Positions 22,495 to 33,800 of a DNA stretch of 64,000 nucleotides are shown here, piece by piece. The notes under the pieces are model-generated. The model ran no database searches and had not been told where the DNA came from. It was given only the letters and a program-made list of their open reading frames with translations. The translations under genes were made by a program, and so were the position numbers. Each line of letters opens with the position of its first letter. The first letter of the stretch is position 1. Source of the stretch: Haberlea rhodopensis (lineage: Eukaryota > Streptophyta > Magnoliopsida > Lamiales > Gesneriaceae); contig CAJQUN010001164.1 of assembly GCA_907163345.1 (NCBI GenBank), positions 33,167 to 97,166 of the forward strand, given 5' to 3'.

Positions 22495-24815
22495 TGTGAT
22501 ATCCCCGAAATGATTATGTGATTTTAATCATTTATTTATATTATGATGATTTAGTGTTAATTCATGAGGTTGAATTAATATGGTTGAGGAGTTACATTTC
22601 GGGGTGCATGCGACATATGTTGGGATATTGGGGTTGTTGCATGATTATTTTGGGGTGTGTATTATTGTTTTGGTAAAAGCATATTTAAATGGGAATTGAA
22701 GTATTTTATTGAGAAAATACTATAAAATATCATGTGAGGATATTTTAATACATCGTGCTAAATACCGGGACCAAAACATAACACATCACATAACCCACCA
22801 CCAAACCACCCCCCCTTGACCCATGCCCTGCTGCCAGCTACCAGCTGCTTGCCCATACTCCTTGTCCCATCTCTCACCCAACCCTTCCATGTCTGAAATC
22901 ACTCCAATTCTCTCCCAAAATTCGTCCAACAGCTGCTAAGGAAGTTAGGGAGGAGAGCTTCCATTTTTATTGCTTGGAAAGCTTCCAAAAATCGGAGCAA
23001 AAAGGGGTGAGAAACCATTTCTGGGTTTGAAATTTAGTTGTTGAGTTCATACTTTTATTGGTGTGAAAAATGGCATGTTAGCTTAGGTTTCTTAAAACCT
23101 TCGATTTAAATGCTTACATGATGTTGTTATGAAGCTCTCTCTGCATTTTTCCTTATGTATATTACATGTTTTATGTTGAGAAAATAAGCATGTAAAGTAA
23201 GGTGTTCGGAAATCTGGGTAGGAGTATGCCCTGTTTTTCTGGAAAAATGTGGACTGTGAGTGATTTTGAGGAGGTGATATTATGCATGTTAGATAGGTTT
23301 TAGGGTGAACCTTCGATTTGAGTACATGCATGGTATCTTGTCAAGCCCAGGACGTTTTATATTTGAGCATGATTTATGAAATATGTTGTAGTTTTTATAG
23401 CATGAAATGAAGTACTCAAGAAATCTGAGAATGAAAATGTTGCCCTGTTTCCAGAAAAGTTGATCGAGTACTTGTGTAAATGGTCAACGTTTATGCATGT
23501 GGGTTTATGTTTGGGGTGTAAATTTGATATGAATACACTCAGGGTAGTGTATTGTAACTTCTAGCATGTTGAGTTTGGCATGTGGTATGTATTACATGTT
23601 AGATCAAGAGGCATAAATATCGGTGTTAAAGAGTTTCCGAAAATCTGGGCTGAAACAGAGCGACCGATCGATCGGTGAGGAACACCGATCGATCGGCAAA
23701 AGCCGTAGCATTTTTCCAAAATTCAAACAGTTCACCGATCGATCGGTGATGAGGACCGATCGATCGGTAGTGCTTTTTTTTTTTAAAATGTGGAATTTGT
23801 TTTAATTTTGATATTGGATTGTAATGAGACATCTAATATTGTGTTGTACACTGGTGTAGAGCCTTCACAGACAGCTACACAGCGCAGGGGATAGAGTCCC
23901 AAAACACACTACATTTTGGAAAGGTACGTAAGCGATGTACGGGCATCCCAACGGTAACATGTACTTATGTTTGTCTGTTTGACACATGATGAATGCAATG
24001 TGATGCATTAAGAGTTGATACATGTTATTATGCATTGTTGTTGCATATTATGCATTGTTGTTGCATATTGTGATGTGGAATAAAGAGGTGTATTCCACGA
24101 GTCAGGGGTGATCACAGTGAAGGTTTAATGCTTACGCTTGACCGCTAAAAATGTGGAGCGGGAGGGGGGAGGCTCGCTTGCACATGGAGGCGGGGTATAC
24201 CATACTAAGCGATGATGAGATACCGCTAGTATGAAGAAGCGAGGATGAGATACCGCTTGTTTTAAGATTGTAAAGCGAAGAAGCATTAAAATAACTGATG
24301 ATGACTGACTCAAGAAAAAGAGATGATATGTCATGACATTTATTTGTGAAGCCATATATTCATATAGTGTTTTGATTATGAATTGTGGTACAGGGACAAC
24401 CAATGAGCATTGTAAATGCGATGGAAATACAGGAAGTGCTTTGTATTTTATGATTATGCATTTACTTCTTACATTCATATTTTGTGGTATATGAATTATG
24501 TTATGCTCATGTGTTGGGGGTTGTCTTTGTAGGTGCTTTTGATGATGAGAACCAGGGTCGGGGTTGAAAAGCCGAGCTGTAAGGAGTGCTACAGGATTAG
24601 CATGTTAGAGAAATTTTGTATAGCTTCTACTTGTGGTAGAGTAAGACTATATGGTAGTACCTTTTGTAGGAATTTGTGAAATTCCTTTTGAAACTTTTGG
24701 TACTGTATCTTTTAAGCTCAGGTTAATCAACATGACCCATTACTCTGATTTATTCATATGAATGTTTAGTTCTCTTAAACGCACCTATTAGTACTTGAGA
24801 TATCGGGGTCTCACA
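22495..24815 (+). repeat. 3' LTR of the chromovirus
   Basis: Nearly identical to the 5' LTR, with scattered single-base differences and small indels, for example a two-base CT duplication near 23140. It carries the same four CCGATCGATCGG palindromes at about 23662-23770. Confidence 0.9.
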
Positions 24816-24992
24816 ACAGATCACAAGTGGTATGGTTGGCGGAAAAAATAATATTAAAATATTGTTATACTCTCTAATATTGGTGCATACAGTTACATAT
24901 GTTTGAGCCAATAAATATATTATATAATTTTGTTATATTATAAGAATATAAAAAGTAATATAAACTCATATTATAAACAATATTATTAACAA
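24816..24992 (+). repeat. Right flank of the chromovirus, copy of 17592-17768
   Basis: Begins with the presumed target duplication ACAGA and matches the block behind the 5' LTR to the last AACAA. Beyond it the two sequences diverge at once. Confidence 0.85.
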
Positions 24993-25038
24993 AAATAATT
25001 TTTTTTAGAAAATAATTTTTGAAAGAGTTTCGTGTATT

Positions 25039-25600
25039 ATCTATATCTATATCTATATACTTATAAATGTGTGGATATAGGGGTAAACTTTTTCATTGTG
25101 ATTTTACTATTTTGGCTATAATCCATTTGGGAGATGGTTAAGATTGATGGGCATAGTTGGAAGAGGATTGCAAAAATTTAGGGTGAAAAAGGAATATTAA
25201 ACTAAAAATAAAAATTTTGACAAGTTTGGAAAAGTTTGGTAATCTATATCTATATAGCTATAAATGTGTGGATATAGGGGTAAAATTTTTCATTATGATT
25301 TTATTATTTTGGCTATAATCCATTTGATGGATGGTTAAGATTGATGGGCATAGTTGGAAAAGGATTGCAAAAATTTAGGGTAAAATGAATATAAACATAA
25401 ATATGTGGATACATGGGTAAAGTTTTTCATTGTGATTTTACTATTTTGGCTATAATCCATTTGGTGGATGGCTAAAATTGATGGGCATAGTTGGAAAAGG
25501 ATTGCAAAAATCTAGGGTAAAAAAGGAATATTAACTAAAAATAAAATTTTTGAGAGGTATGGAAAAGTTTGGGTAAAACATGAATATTAATATATTTGGC
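25039..25600. repeat. Three tandem copies of a 150-205-bp AT-rich repeat
   Basis: Copies at about 25039-25242, 25243-25395 and 25396-25600 share ATAAATGTGTGGATATAGGG, TTTTGGCTATAATCCATTTG and TGATGGGCATAGTTGGAA in the same order. The middle copy lacks the 3' part. A TCTATA microsatellite opens the first two copies. No coding content is seen. Confidence 0.75.
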
Positions 25601-25959
25601 AGGTTATTAATTAATTTTTTGAATCTAATTAATGAAATTCATTGTGATAAATTTATGACTCAAATACTCATTTAAAAAATTATGACCCGACACCTCTGAA
25701 TAATGACATATTTAGGTTATTTTTTATGAGAAAATTATGACCACAAAGACTCCATTCCTAAATTAATCTCAAATGCATTGAGCAGGGGACCCGAAATAGA
25801 ATCAGAAGTCATCCCAAATCCAAAAAACAACACAAATGGAAAGATATGTAACGCCCCGGATCGTATAGCCGATATCTTCTTTGGTTCTTCTGAATATTTA
25901 CAATAGCGTCGCTAATATTAGGTTTCTCGATGAGTATAGCCTGAATTGTCGCGTATCAC

Positions 25960-26380
25960 GAGAGCCTAAATCTTCCTACTACGGCTGTCTGCATCACTTT
26001 CTGTGGTGGTCTTTCACCACTACTGACATCAATGGGCAATCGGGTCGAGATTCTTTCAGTTCCTGGAGCAACATCAACAAGGTAGTTGGCTTTTTTCAAA
26101 GAGTCGGACTGCCATATTCTATCGAAGTGGTCATCTGGATACCTTACTGGAGCATCAGAATTTGCGCCAAAGTTTATTCTTGCTGATACATTAAGCAAAA
26201 ACTGGTTCTCCAACTGATTTAGATAGATGGAACCGTTAAATTTCCTTAGCTCGAGAGTATATATAAACGGCTGTCCAGTAACTCCTGAATTTCCCTTGTA
26301 TTGGCATTATAAATGACTATTGTAGCCCGCCCGAAAGAAATGTCAAACTTGGGCACTTTCTTTGCTCTGTTATTCTTTTT
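25960..26380 (-). pseudogene. Malectin-domain LRR receptor kinase fragment
   Basis: The minus strand from about 26290 to 25962 reads TGQPFIYTLELRKFNGSIYL, then VSARINFGANSDAPVRYPDD, SDSLKKANYLVDVAPGTE and RPPQKVMQTAVVG. This is the second malectin-like half of the At1g67720-type LRR receptor-like kinases, as I recall that family. About 60 bp upstream, in another frame, ATIVIYNANTREIQEL matches the segment that normally precedes it. About 15-20 residues between the two pieces are missing and the frame changes. No LRR, membrane or kinase part is present, so this is a dead fragment rather than a gene. It stops at a sequence resembling an LTR start (GATATC, about 25870). Confidence 0.8.
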
Positions 26381-26479
26381 ATCTTGGCTTTCATGCATAG
26401 ATTTCTCCTCCTTAATATAGTTTGTGGCACAGAAATTTAAATAAATACATATTTTTTTATTATTTAATATTGGCTTTCG

Positions 26480-26712
26480 GATAAAAAAAAGCAGATTTTG
26501 AGTAAGCAGAAAAAAGCAGAAGCAGCGAAGCAGGTCATGACATGCTTTTGAGTGTTTTAAGTTGTTTGGCGACAATTTTGTAATTAATTTAATTTTATTA
26601 AGCTGTTTTTTTATTTTAATAGTAAACACTCGATGTGCTTAAAAATAACTTTTTTCAACTTTAAGCAAAAGTAACATAGAAGTGCTTTGAATAAGCAATT
26701 GCAAACACACCA
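26480..26712. mobile_element. Candidate hAT-like MITE
   Basis: The stretch is dense in AAGCAGAAAAAAGCAG, AAGTGCTTTG and GTGTTTACTATT words. Opposite-strand copies of AAGTGCTT lie at the right end, and the edge is GCAAACACACC. Short AT-rich elements with these words and a TGTGTTTG-type terminus are common plant hAT-related MITEs. Ends and target duplication could not be fixed. Confidence 0.35.
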
Positions 26713-27108
26713 TAAAGCTGCTACTACTACTACAATTAACAGTAGATTCTTTTTAAAAAAAGTCTCTTCCATCGTTTCTAACTAAACTGATATTTTCTCT
26801 CTTTTTTTCTCATGCAATTTTCTTTTCAATCAGATCATGTTCTGCTTCATACATTTGCTTCACTTATACCCTGATCTAAATCAAAAGTTTACAGTAAGAG
26901 AGTAAGTTCTATGTCCTTCAGTTTTCTCAGCTAAATATTTTTGTACTTGCATTTATACGTTTCAAATCTATTAACAGAAAAAAACATCATGTCAAATATT
27001 AATAATTACTTAGTTTATTTTTTTAAATAAATATACCAGAAAAATCAATATTATATCTAACTTTTGATTTTATAACGTGGATGGACCCTAACCAGAGATT
27101 TGGAGAGC
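26713..27108. other. 3' flank of the PLP transferase gene
   Basis: AT-rich non-coding DNA that should hold the 3' UTR and poly(A) signal of the minus-strand gene ending at 27109. Nothing else is recognised. Confidence 0.5.
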
Positions 27109-28899
27109 CTACACCTCAACAGTTGTCTGATTGAGAGCAGTGTAACGCCACCGTTCTTTCTCAACAAAATCTGCGTCAAGAAACCTGGAAACGAAGCTCC
27201 AAAATCTGTACACATCTTCAAAATTTTTCAGCAACCCTATTGAAATCGATACCACTCTTACACCGTAATCTTTCTTTGATTTTTCCAGCACTTTTTCCTT
27301 TTCTTCTTGAAAATTTTCCGAGAGCAATATGTTTTTTAGGAAATCACAAGAAACAGAAATGTTGTTTCGATCAGCCAGCTTCTGTACTAAAATGGGATCG
27401 ACCCTTTCGCCTTTCCAATCGTATACATTGAATGCTATTGCTGCGCCACGGTTTAGCTTTACTTTGGGCCCGAAAATTCTGATTAGAGGAATCCCGTTTT
27501 CTAAATGTCGGTGCCTGAGACTGAGTAATGCATTTACTAGCCAATTTATAAGGCATCTGTTTCTGCTGCTGATTAGGAGTAGGCCTAGTTTGTCTGCGTG
27601 ATCTAAGCCACGGAATTCGATTCCTGATTCGCCAGAGGCATCAACTTTCTTGTCCAGCTCTATTGTTTCGGAAAATAATGGCTGTTTTTGCTTGCTATTG
27701 GTGCCGTTTGCTTGGGATTCTTGATTTCTGTCCTGGTGGGAAGTTGAGCTGGAAGTCTGATCAAAGAATAATTGTTCAAATGAACCCTTTGCTGGAATTA
27801 GGCTGACAATTCCCATGCTCATGGAGGATTGTCTTAATTCTGAGATACTGGATTTTTTGACAATCAGGCTGCAAAAACCTGATGGATTTCCCCCAAAAAG
27901 CTTGAAAAATGATCCGATAAGGAAATCGGGCTGGAATAGAGAGAGGCCTAAGGTTTCCATTTCCTTGCCACCTAATGCACACGCATCAAGCAACACATGC
28001 CATCCACTTTCTCTTGCTAGGTTCATCCACTGATAAGAATACTGTGATCCGGTCACCCTAGATTGAAGGGGGAAAACGAACAGTCCTCGATTTTTTGGTT
28101 TAGTTTTGTTCACAATAATTTTTCTTAACTTTTTCGAATTGACCCTGAAACTAGGCCATGAAAACACAGCTGACAGTGTTCGGGCGCCTTTCCGCTTTGC
28201 GGTATCGATCATTGCTTCCACAGCCTCATTCTCATAGTCATACACTATGAGAAGGTTTTGATTAGACATGAAGGGATAAGAGTCAGCAAGAAGCTTAAAT
28301 GCTGATGACTGGTTAGCTGTGAAAACTAAGGTATAATCCTCTTCAAGCACATTCATGTATCCCAAGATTCTTTTTCGCAGTCTGGCTTCAAATTCTGATT
28401 CTTGGCACCCATAAAGTAAGCAAGAACTCAAGTTCACTGACTTGTATGAAATGTCGAAGAAGGGGGCGTCCATATCATCCTGGGAAGGTGATACTGCTAT
28501 GGATGAAGATGATGATGCAATTTCAGCCGTTGGATTACAATCCTGTCGCTGGGAGTACGAGAAAAGGCCTTGGCCATTATAATCAAGACAAACATAATTC
28601 GAGATGGAAAGATGGTAGTACTCCTGAGCTCGAATTTTATCAGCCAGAACGGTATTCAAGTACTGTGGAAGGGCCTTTTGTAGGCAAGAAACTGATTCAG
28701 TTAATGAGGGAAGAGTTTCATGGTTGGTGAAAATGGTGTTTGGTTGAATAGAGGAGAGTATGGCAGTGATGAATTCACTGCCAGGATTTGCAGCCGTGCT
28801 TGGAGGAGAACTATGAGGATCAGGCACGCAGAGCAGAGGATTTGCACAAAAAGTGTTGAAACATGTCCTTGATACCTCTCTGATGCAATTTGATTGCAT
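27109..28899 (-). CDS. PLP-dependent transferase, MoCo-sulfurase-like
   Basis: A single 596-codon exon. The fold is that of class-V aminotransferases / NifS-like cysteine desulfurases, as in the N-terminal part of molybdenum-cofactor sulfurase. Supporting motifs are YMNVLEEDYTLVFTANQSSAFK (helical entry to the PLP domain), VLLDACALGGKEMETLGLSL (the Asp and neighbours that face PLP) and SFFKLFGGNPSGFCSLIVKK, where Lys333 fits the Schiff-base lysine. A Ser/Gln-rich segment (about residues 390-420) precedes the C-terminal domain. There is no MOSC domain, so this is the plant subgroup that lacks it (At4g22980/At5g51920 type, from memory), whose substrate is not established. It should not be called a sulfurase on this evidence. 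A mid-length loop of serines (residues 130-138) and a possible N-terminal targeting stretch are seen. The gene is intact. Confidence 0.88.
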   Translation of the reverse strand: MQSNCIREVSRTCFNTFCANPLLCVPDPHSSPPSTAANPGSEFITAILSSIQPNTIFTNHETLPSLTESVSCLQKALPQYLNTVLADKIRAQEYYHLSISNYVCLDYNGQGLFSYSQRQDCNPTAEIASSSSSIAVSPSQDDMDAPFFDISYKSVNLSSCLLYGCQESEFEARLRKRILGYMNVLEEDYTLVFTANQSSAFKLLADSYPFMSNQNLLIVYDYENEAVEAMIDTAKRKGARTLSAVFSWPSFRVNSKKLRKIIVNKTKPKNRGLFVFPLQSRVTGSQYSYQWMNLARESGWHVLLDACALGGKEMETLGLSLFQPDFLIGSFFKLFGGNPSGFCSLIVKKSSISELRQSSMSMGIVSLIPAKGSFEQLFFDQTSSSTSHQDRNQESQANGTNSKQKQPLFSETIELDKKVDASGESGIEFRGLDHADKLGLLLISSRNRCLINWLVNALLSLRHRHLENGIPLIRIFGPKVKLNRGAAIAFNVYDWKGERVDPILVQKLADRNNISVSCDFLKNILLSENFQEEKEKVLEKSKKDYGVRVVSISIGLLKNFEDVYRFWSFVSRFLDADFVEKERWRYTALNQTTVEV

Positions 28900-28929
28900 T
28901 TTTTGTTTCTGACATCTGACTCAATCATA

Positions 28930-29842
28930 ATCTTTTGTTTTCCCCTTCAACTTGATTTCCCTTGTTTTCGTCAAGTTCCTTTGGTTCCTAATCTTTATCG
29001 TTATTTATTGTTGCTGCTGCTACAATATCTATAATATTCTTATTGTTGTTATTCCAGATTTTGACTTGGTCATCAATCATTAATACATTTCCTAGCACAC
29101 TATTTTTCTAGATTCTTAAATAAATGCCATATGATGTGCGAAGGACTTAGAGATCAAGTCTCTGACACTCTGTTACAGATATGTATGAGTGTTTCTAGAA
29201 TCAGTTGTGACAGATATGCTTCGTGCTGCCGTAGGGTGCAAGTGAGTTCAACCGCTTGTAAGCCTCGGCATAAACTCGATTTTGTCTAATTCATGTAGAT
29301 ATACTTAATGATCTAGCACCAACATACTACGCCAGAGTGGAATAGCCTTGTAAAATGCTAAAAAAGTTACCATACGATAGGACAGAAGACCCATGGGATG
29401 TAGGCCTAGTACCTCTTTAAATTGTGGGGCATGCACATTTTCTTGCCCACTCCTTTTTGTGCCAAAAGAGAACTTACGACTCCATGCATTCCACTACTAA
29501 ACGATGATGATATGAAGTAGCTAAGTGATGCAAGGTGTAAAGTTGATTGGTATTGTTGTTAGTTGATGCAAAAAACAAGCAATCTGATGTTTCATAGTGG
29601 CAGGCATCATCACCGCTGGCCATAAGCTTTCTTTCATTTTTTTTTTATTTTTTTATTTTTGAGCTGGGAAGGTGAGAAATATTTTTGCATTCAATAAGAC
29701 TTTAACCGTCGTCAAACATAAGGGGATTTGGGTGACAATCTAACATGCTAAGTCTGGGTTGTCGGTCTTAAGCTTTCTTTAAAATGGCTTTCTTTGTTTT
29801 TTTCTTATGCGTTATAGCCTCATGAATGTAAATATCAATGCA
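28930..29842. other. Intergenic, 5' side of the PLP transferase gene
   Basis: AT-rich, with no gene, terminal repeats or RNA gene recognised. A T-rich tract lies at 29638-29660. The promoter of the minus-strand gene should lie in the first few hundred bases, but no convincing TATA box was chosen. Confidence 0.5.
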
Positions 29843-29992
29843 TTTTTTTTATCGCTAAATCAAAATTGTATCACTCAATAATGAAAACTACAAATCTCTT
29901 GACAAGAATTAAGTGATCAAAGACTATACTATCACTTAGATATCAACATAAAGGTATAAAGTTTCATATCGATACAAATTATTCATACATAG
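29843..29992 (-). mobile_element. 3' end of an L1-type LINE (split by the Tat element)
   Basis: Read on the minus strand it ends GATTTAGCGATAAAAAAAAT, a plant L1 3' terminus with a short poly(A) tail. The rest of this LINE lies at 41429-41990, on the other side of the 11.4-kb Tat element. The last five bases (CATAG, 29988-29992) are the Tat target duplication. Confidence 0.7.
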
Positions 29993-30828
29993 TGATATCC
30001 CTGGTTCTGGAGGCCCAGTAGGTCTTGAGGGTCCGAACTTTATTTGGGCCATCAGTGGGGGGCCCATTTAGTCAACAAAGAAAATTCACTGCCCATCCCG
30101 GGTTATCCTTGTCGAGCTATCCGCCCGACCCGGCCCTACCAAGCTTATTGCGGCGCGATCACCTCTGTCCAGCAGCCACTATCGTTTCCGAGCCGGGGTG
30201 GCGAGGAAGTACACCAAGAGGCCGGGGAGGTCCGCCATGGAGCATGCCGCCCAAGCTGAGGCGCGGCCCCTCATCAAAGCAGGACGGCCTATCTTTAGCA
30301 AGGCAGCCGGGCTGAGGCGCGGTTTCCTCAATAGGTCGGGACGGGCAGTCATTGGACATGATAGGCGAGCTGGGACCACCTAGGGTGGTCCTGTGTACCG
30401 GGACTAGGGTTGCAGGAATCGGACACCTATTAAAGCAAAAGCTGGACCTGCTAACCAATCAAAGGGTGGCCAAGCACTGCAGATACGAAAAGCATATTCT
30501 CGGACACAGAGAATCACCAGAGCAAAAGGATCGTACGAAGTAGGCAACAGATGCAGATGGTCCCCCATCTGTGGTCCCCCATCTGTGGTCCCCCCTCGGT
30601 TTCAGATATTGTCTCCAGAATCCCCGGCAGACCAGAACCCTTGGCATCCCCCCCCCTATAAAAGGGAGAGAGCCTTCCTCTAAGAAAAAATCCAATCATC
30701 GGAGATCCAGGAAGAAAAACGAGAGGATCCTCCGGATTCCGGCCCCAATTGCGACTCCGCAAAACAACACATACTTTCCCATACATAAATTCATTTGTTA
30801 CCAACGCGAACCAAAAGGAGGGGTAACA
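29993..30828 (+). repeat. 5' LTR of the Tat element
   Basis: TGATATCCCTGG to GAGGGGTAACA. A TATAAAAG box at about 30657-30664 follows a C-tract, so the transcript should start near 30690. It contains a tandem triplication of an ATCTGTGGTCCCCC unit at 30561-30595, where the 3' LTR has two copies. Short frames across the LTR are not genes. Confidence 0.93.
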
Positions 30829-30831
30829 AAT

Positions 30832-30849
30832 TGGCGCCGTCTGTGGGAA
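30832..30849 (+). promoter_or_regulatory. Primer-binding site of the Tat element
   Basis: TGGCGCCGTCTGTGGGA starts three bases after the LTR end. It begins with TGG, the complement of a tRNA 3'-CCA, and is the usual primer site in this lineage. I do not assign the tRNA species. Confidence 0.75.
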
Positions 30850-30874
30850 GATTTGAGCGGAAGACGTTGAGACG

Positions 30875-33800
30875 ATGGTAAGAACAAGAAGAACGGAAGC
30901 AGAAGAAAATCGAGAGCACCACGCCTCCACCAATGGCGAGGAGCAGCGACTGCCCGGGGTAAACATGACAGTGGGGGCTTTAACACTGGAGCAGCTCACT
31001 AGACTGATTGCAGTTACGGTGGAACAGACCATGAGGAAAAAGGAAGGTCCGTCCGAGGGAGTGCATGGGGAAAGCTCCCAGCAGATGAAGGATCCCGAAC
31101 AAGGAGCAACTTCTCGTCCTAAAGCGACTGCTGTTCCAGACCTGGAGGGCCAGGTGGAGGAGCTGAAGGACGAGGTCCAGAGGATGAAGAAAGGGATGGG
31201 GGGTACCTCTGTCAGGAGGGGAACCCCTTTCTCGGGTGAAATAGTCAACGAGGAACTCCCAAATAACTTCCGACCCCCCAATGCTGGGGAATATGACGGG
31301 AGCACGGACCCAGAGGAACACCTGGGCAGGTTCGAAAATGCTGCCATGCTACATTGTTACTCGGATCGCCTTAAGTGCAAGGTGTTCCTAACCACTTTGG
31401 TGAGGTCGGCCCAGAAGTGGTTCAATCAGTTGGAGCCGGGCTCCATTACTTCCTTCGCCGGATTTAGCTCCGCGTTCTTGCATCAGTATGCCAGCAGCAA
31501 GCGGTATAAGAAGACCTCTCTGAGCTTGTTCGAGATGAGGCAGGCCGAGGATGAGTCGTTGCGGGAGTATATCAAAAACTTCAATACTGTGATACTCGAA
31601 ATACCGGCCTGCCCGGCGGAAATCCTGATCAGCGCCTTCACCCAAGGCCTGAGAGGAGGAGACTTCTTCCGATCATTGGTAAAGAAGCCTCCTGTTACCT
31701 ATGATGATCTGCTCACCAGAGCGGAGAAGTACATCAACGTGGAGGAGGCCCAGCAACTGAGGAGGAAGGAAGTACGGAGGACTGGGGAGAAACGGATCAG
31801 CCAGGGCGAGAAGAGGCCAGTGGAAGGGGCACAGCTCGGTCGATTTTCCCATTATACGCCGTTGAAGGTCTCCAAGGAGGAGGCCGTCCGCATATGTGAA
31901 GACAAACAGGTGTTGCAAAAGCCGGCACCAGCTAGTGTGGAGCCGAGCAAGGAGGCCCCGGAGAAATACTGCATCTTCCACCAAGCGACTGGACACACCA
32001 CACAAGATTGCCATCGTTTGGATGAGGAGCTGGAGAAGGCAATACAGAACAGTTCCCAGTTCAAGCAGTTGTTGTCCCGACCCGTCCCACAAGGGGATAA
32101 TCTTCCTCGGGGAAGGGGTCGAGGACCGTCGTGGACAAGAGGGAGAGGGGGACGGACCAACTTCCGTCCTCCGTTCCGTGGTAGAGGACGTGCTCGAGGA
32201 CCCCCAAGGAGCTTAAATGACGTCAACCCTAACCGTGCTGACTCCCCAAAGCGGGGAGTCATAAACATGATCTCGGGCGGGACAACGGATGGGGATTCCA
32301 ACAGGGCTAGGAAGGCTGTCAGCAGGAGAGAGACCCTGAGTGTAGGAGGGATTTGTGGAGCCGAGGAGGAAGTGGTTGTCAGTTTTGGGCCGCGAGATCT
32401 GGAAAACATTTGCACACCCCATAATGATGCCTTGGTCATACGAGCCACTGTTGCCAATTATGAAGTCGGGAGGGTGTTTGTAGACACAGGTAGTTCCGTG
32501 AACGTGTTGTTTGATGAAGCTTTTCGGCAGATGGACTTAGGAGGGTATCACCTCGAACCAATCAACACCCCACTATTTGGCTTCGCTGGGCACACCGTGT
32601 ACCCCATCGGTCAGATTTCCCTGCCCCTTTCCCTGGGAGGTAACGAAGACCGGAAAACAAGGCTGGTCACATTCACCATTGTGGCGGCCTCGTCTTCATA
32701 CAACATCATTCTGGGGAGACCAGCTATGAACGAGTTCAGGGCGGTGGCCTCAACCTTCCACCAAAAGATAAAGTTCCCTGTAGGAAAAAGAGTGGGGGAA
32801 GTTAGGGGAGACCAGCCCTCATCAAAGAAATGCTACGCGGAAACTGTGAAGTTAGAGGTCAAAAGATCCCGAAGGGGCGGTGATGAAGGACGGGAGGATA
32901 GGGGGGTGCAGATGGTGCAGGAAGTGCAGGCGATGCGGGACGGGGAAGAGGAAATCATATTAGTCCCAGGACAGCCCGATAAAACCACGAGAGTAGCGGC
33001 TGACCTAGACAGCGTCCTGAAGCACGACTTATCGAAATGCCTGTCCAAGCATGCCGGAATATTCGCCTGGTCCCCGACCGAGTTAACAGGGGTGTTGCCC
33101 TCTGTAGCCCAGCACAGGTTAAATGTCAATCCAGAAGTAAAAGTGACCCGGCAAAAGAAGAGGCATTTTGGACCAGATAAAGACAGAATTATCCGAGCCG
33201 AGGTTCAGACCTTGCTGAGGGCCGGACAGATAAGGGAGGTACAATTCCCCACTTGGTTGTCAAACGTGGTTTTGGTTCCCAAGTCGGCGGGAAAATGGAG
33301 GATGTGCATCGACTTTCGTAATTTGAACAAAGCCTGTCCCAAGGACTGTTATCCCCTACCTCGGATCGATCAGCTGGTGGACTCCACCTCGGGGTATGAG
33401 CTGTTAAGTTTCATGGACGCGTACCAAGGATATCACCAAATACCCTTGGCGAAAGAGGACCAAGATAAGGTCAGTTTTATCACGTCGGATGGAACATTCT
33501 GCTATGTGGTCATGCCCTTTGGCCTCAAGAACGCCGGGGCCACATACCAGAGGTTGATGGACAAAGTGTTCGAAAACCAGGCGGGAAGGAACATTGAGGT
33601 TTATGTGGATGACATCTTGGTAAAATCTAAAGGCCAGGCAGACCTACTGCCCGACTTAGAGGAAACTTTTGCCACACTAAGCAGGTTTGGTCTGAAATTA
33701 AATCCAGCTAAGTGCGTATTTGGTGTGAAGAGCGGTAAATTCTTGGGTTTCATGGTAACAGAGAGGGGAATCGAGGTCAACCCGGAAAAAGTTAGAGCAA

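Larger units (their letters stand above)
15273..24815 (+). mobile_element. Ty3/Gypsy chromovirus (Tekay/Del type)
   Basis: The LTRs are 2319 bp (15273-17591) and 2321 bp (22495-24815), beginning TGTGATATCCCCG and ending GGGGTCTCACA with perfect TGTGA/TCACA termini. ACAGA is found at 15268-15272 and again at 24816-24820, a 5-bp target duplication. The polypurine tract AAGTAGGGGAGTAT adjoins the 3' LTR at 22481-22494. The interior holds gag and pol with a C-terminal chromodomain. The two LTRs differ at only a small number of sites by eye, yet pol is broken, so the copy was probably mobilised by another element's enzymes or decayed quickly. The region after the 5' LTR lacks a normal primer-binding site (see findings). 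Confidence 0.9.

Noticed and set aside
26246..26629. 127-codon minus-strand frame
   Set aside because: Its last part is the frame-shifted receptor-kinase remnant and the rest is AT-rich Lys/Asn noise from a MITE-like segment, so it is not a gene.
30025..30458. Several 60-100-codon frames in the Tat LTR, repeated at 40635-41068
   Set aside because: They lie wholly inside both LTRs, in conflicting frames and strands, with no domain.
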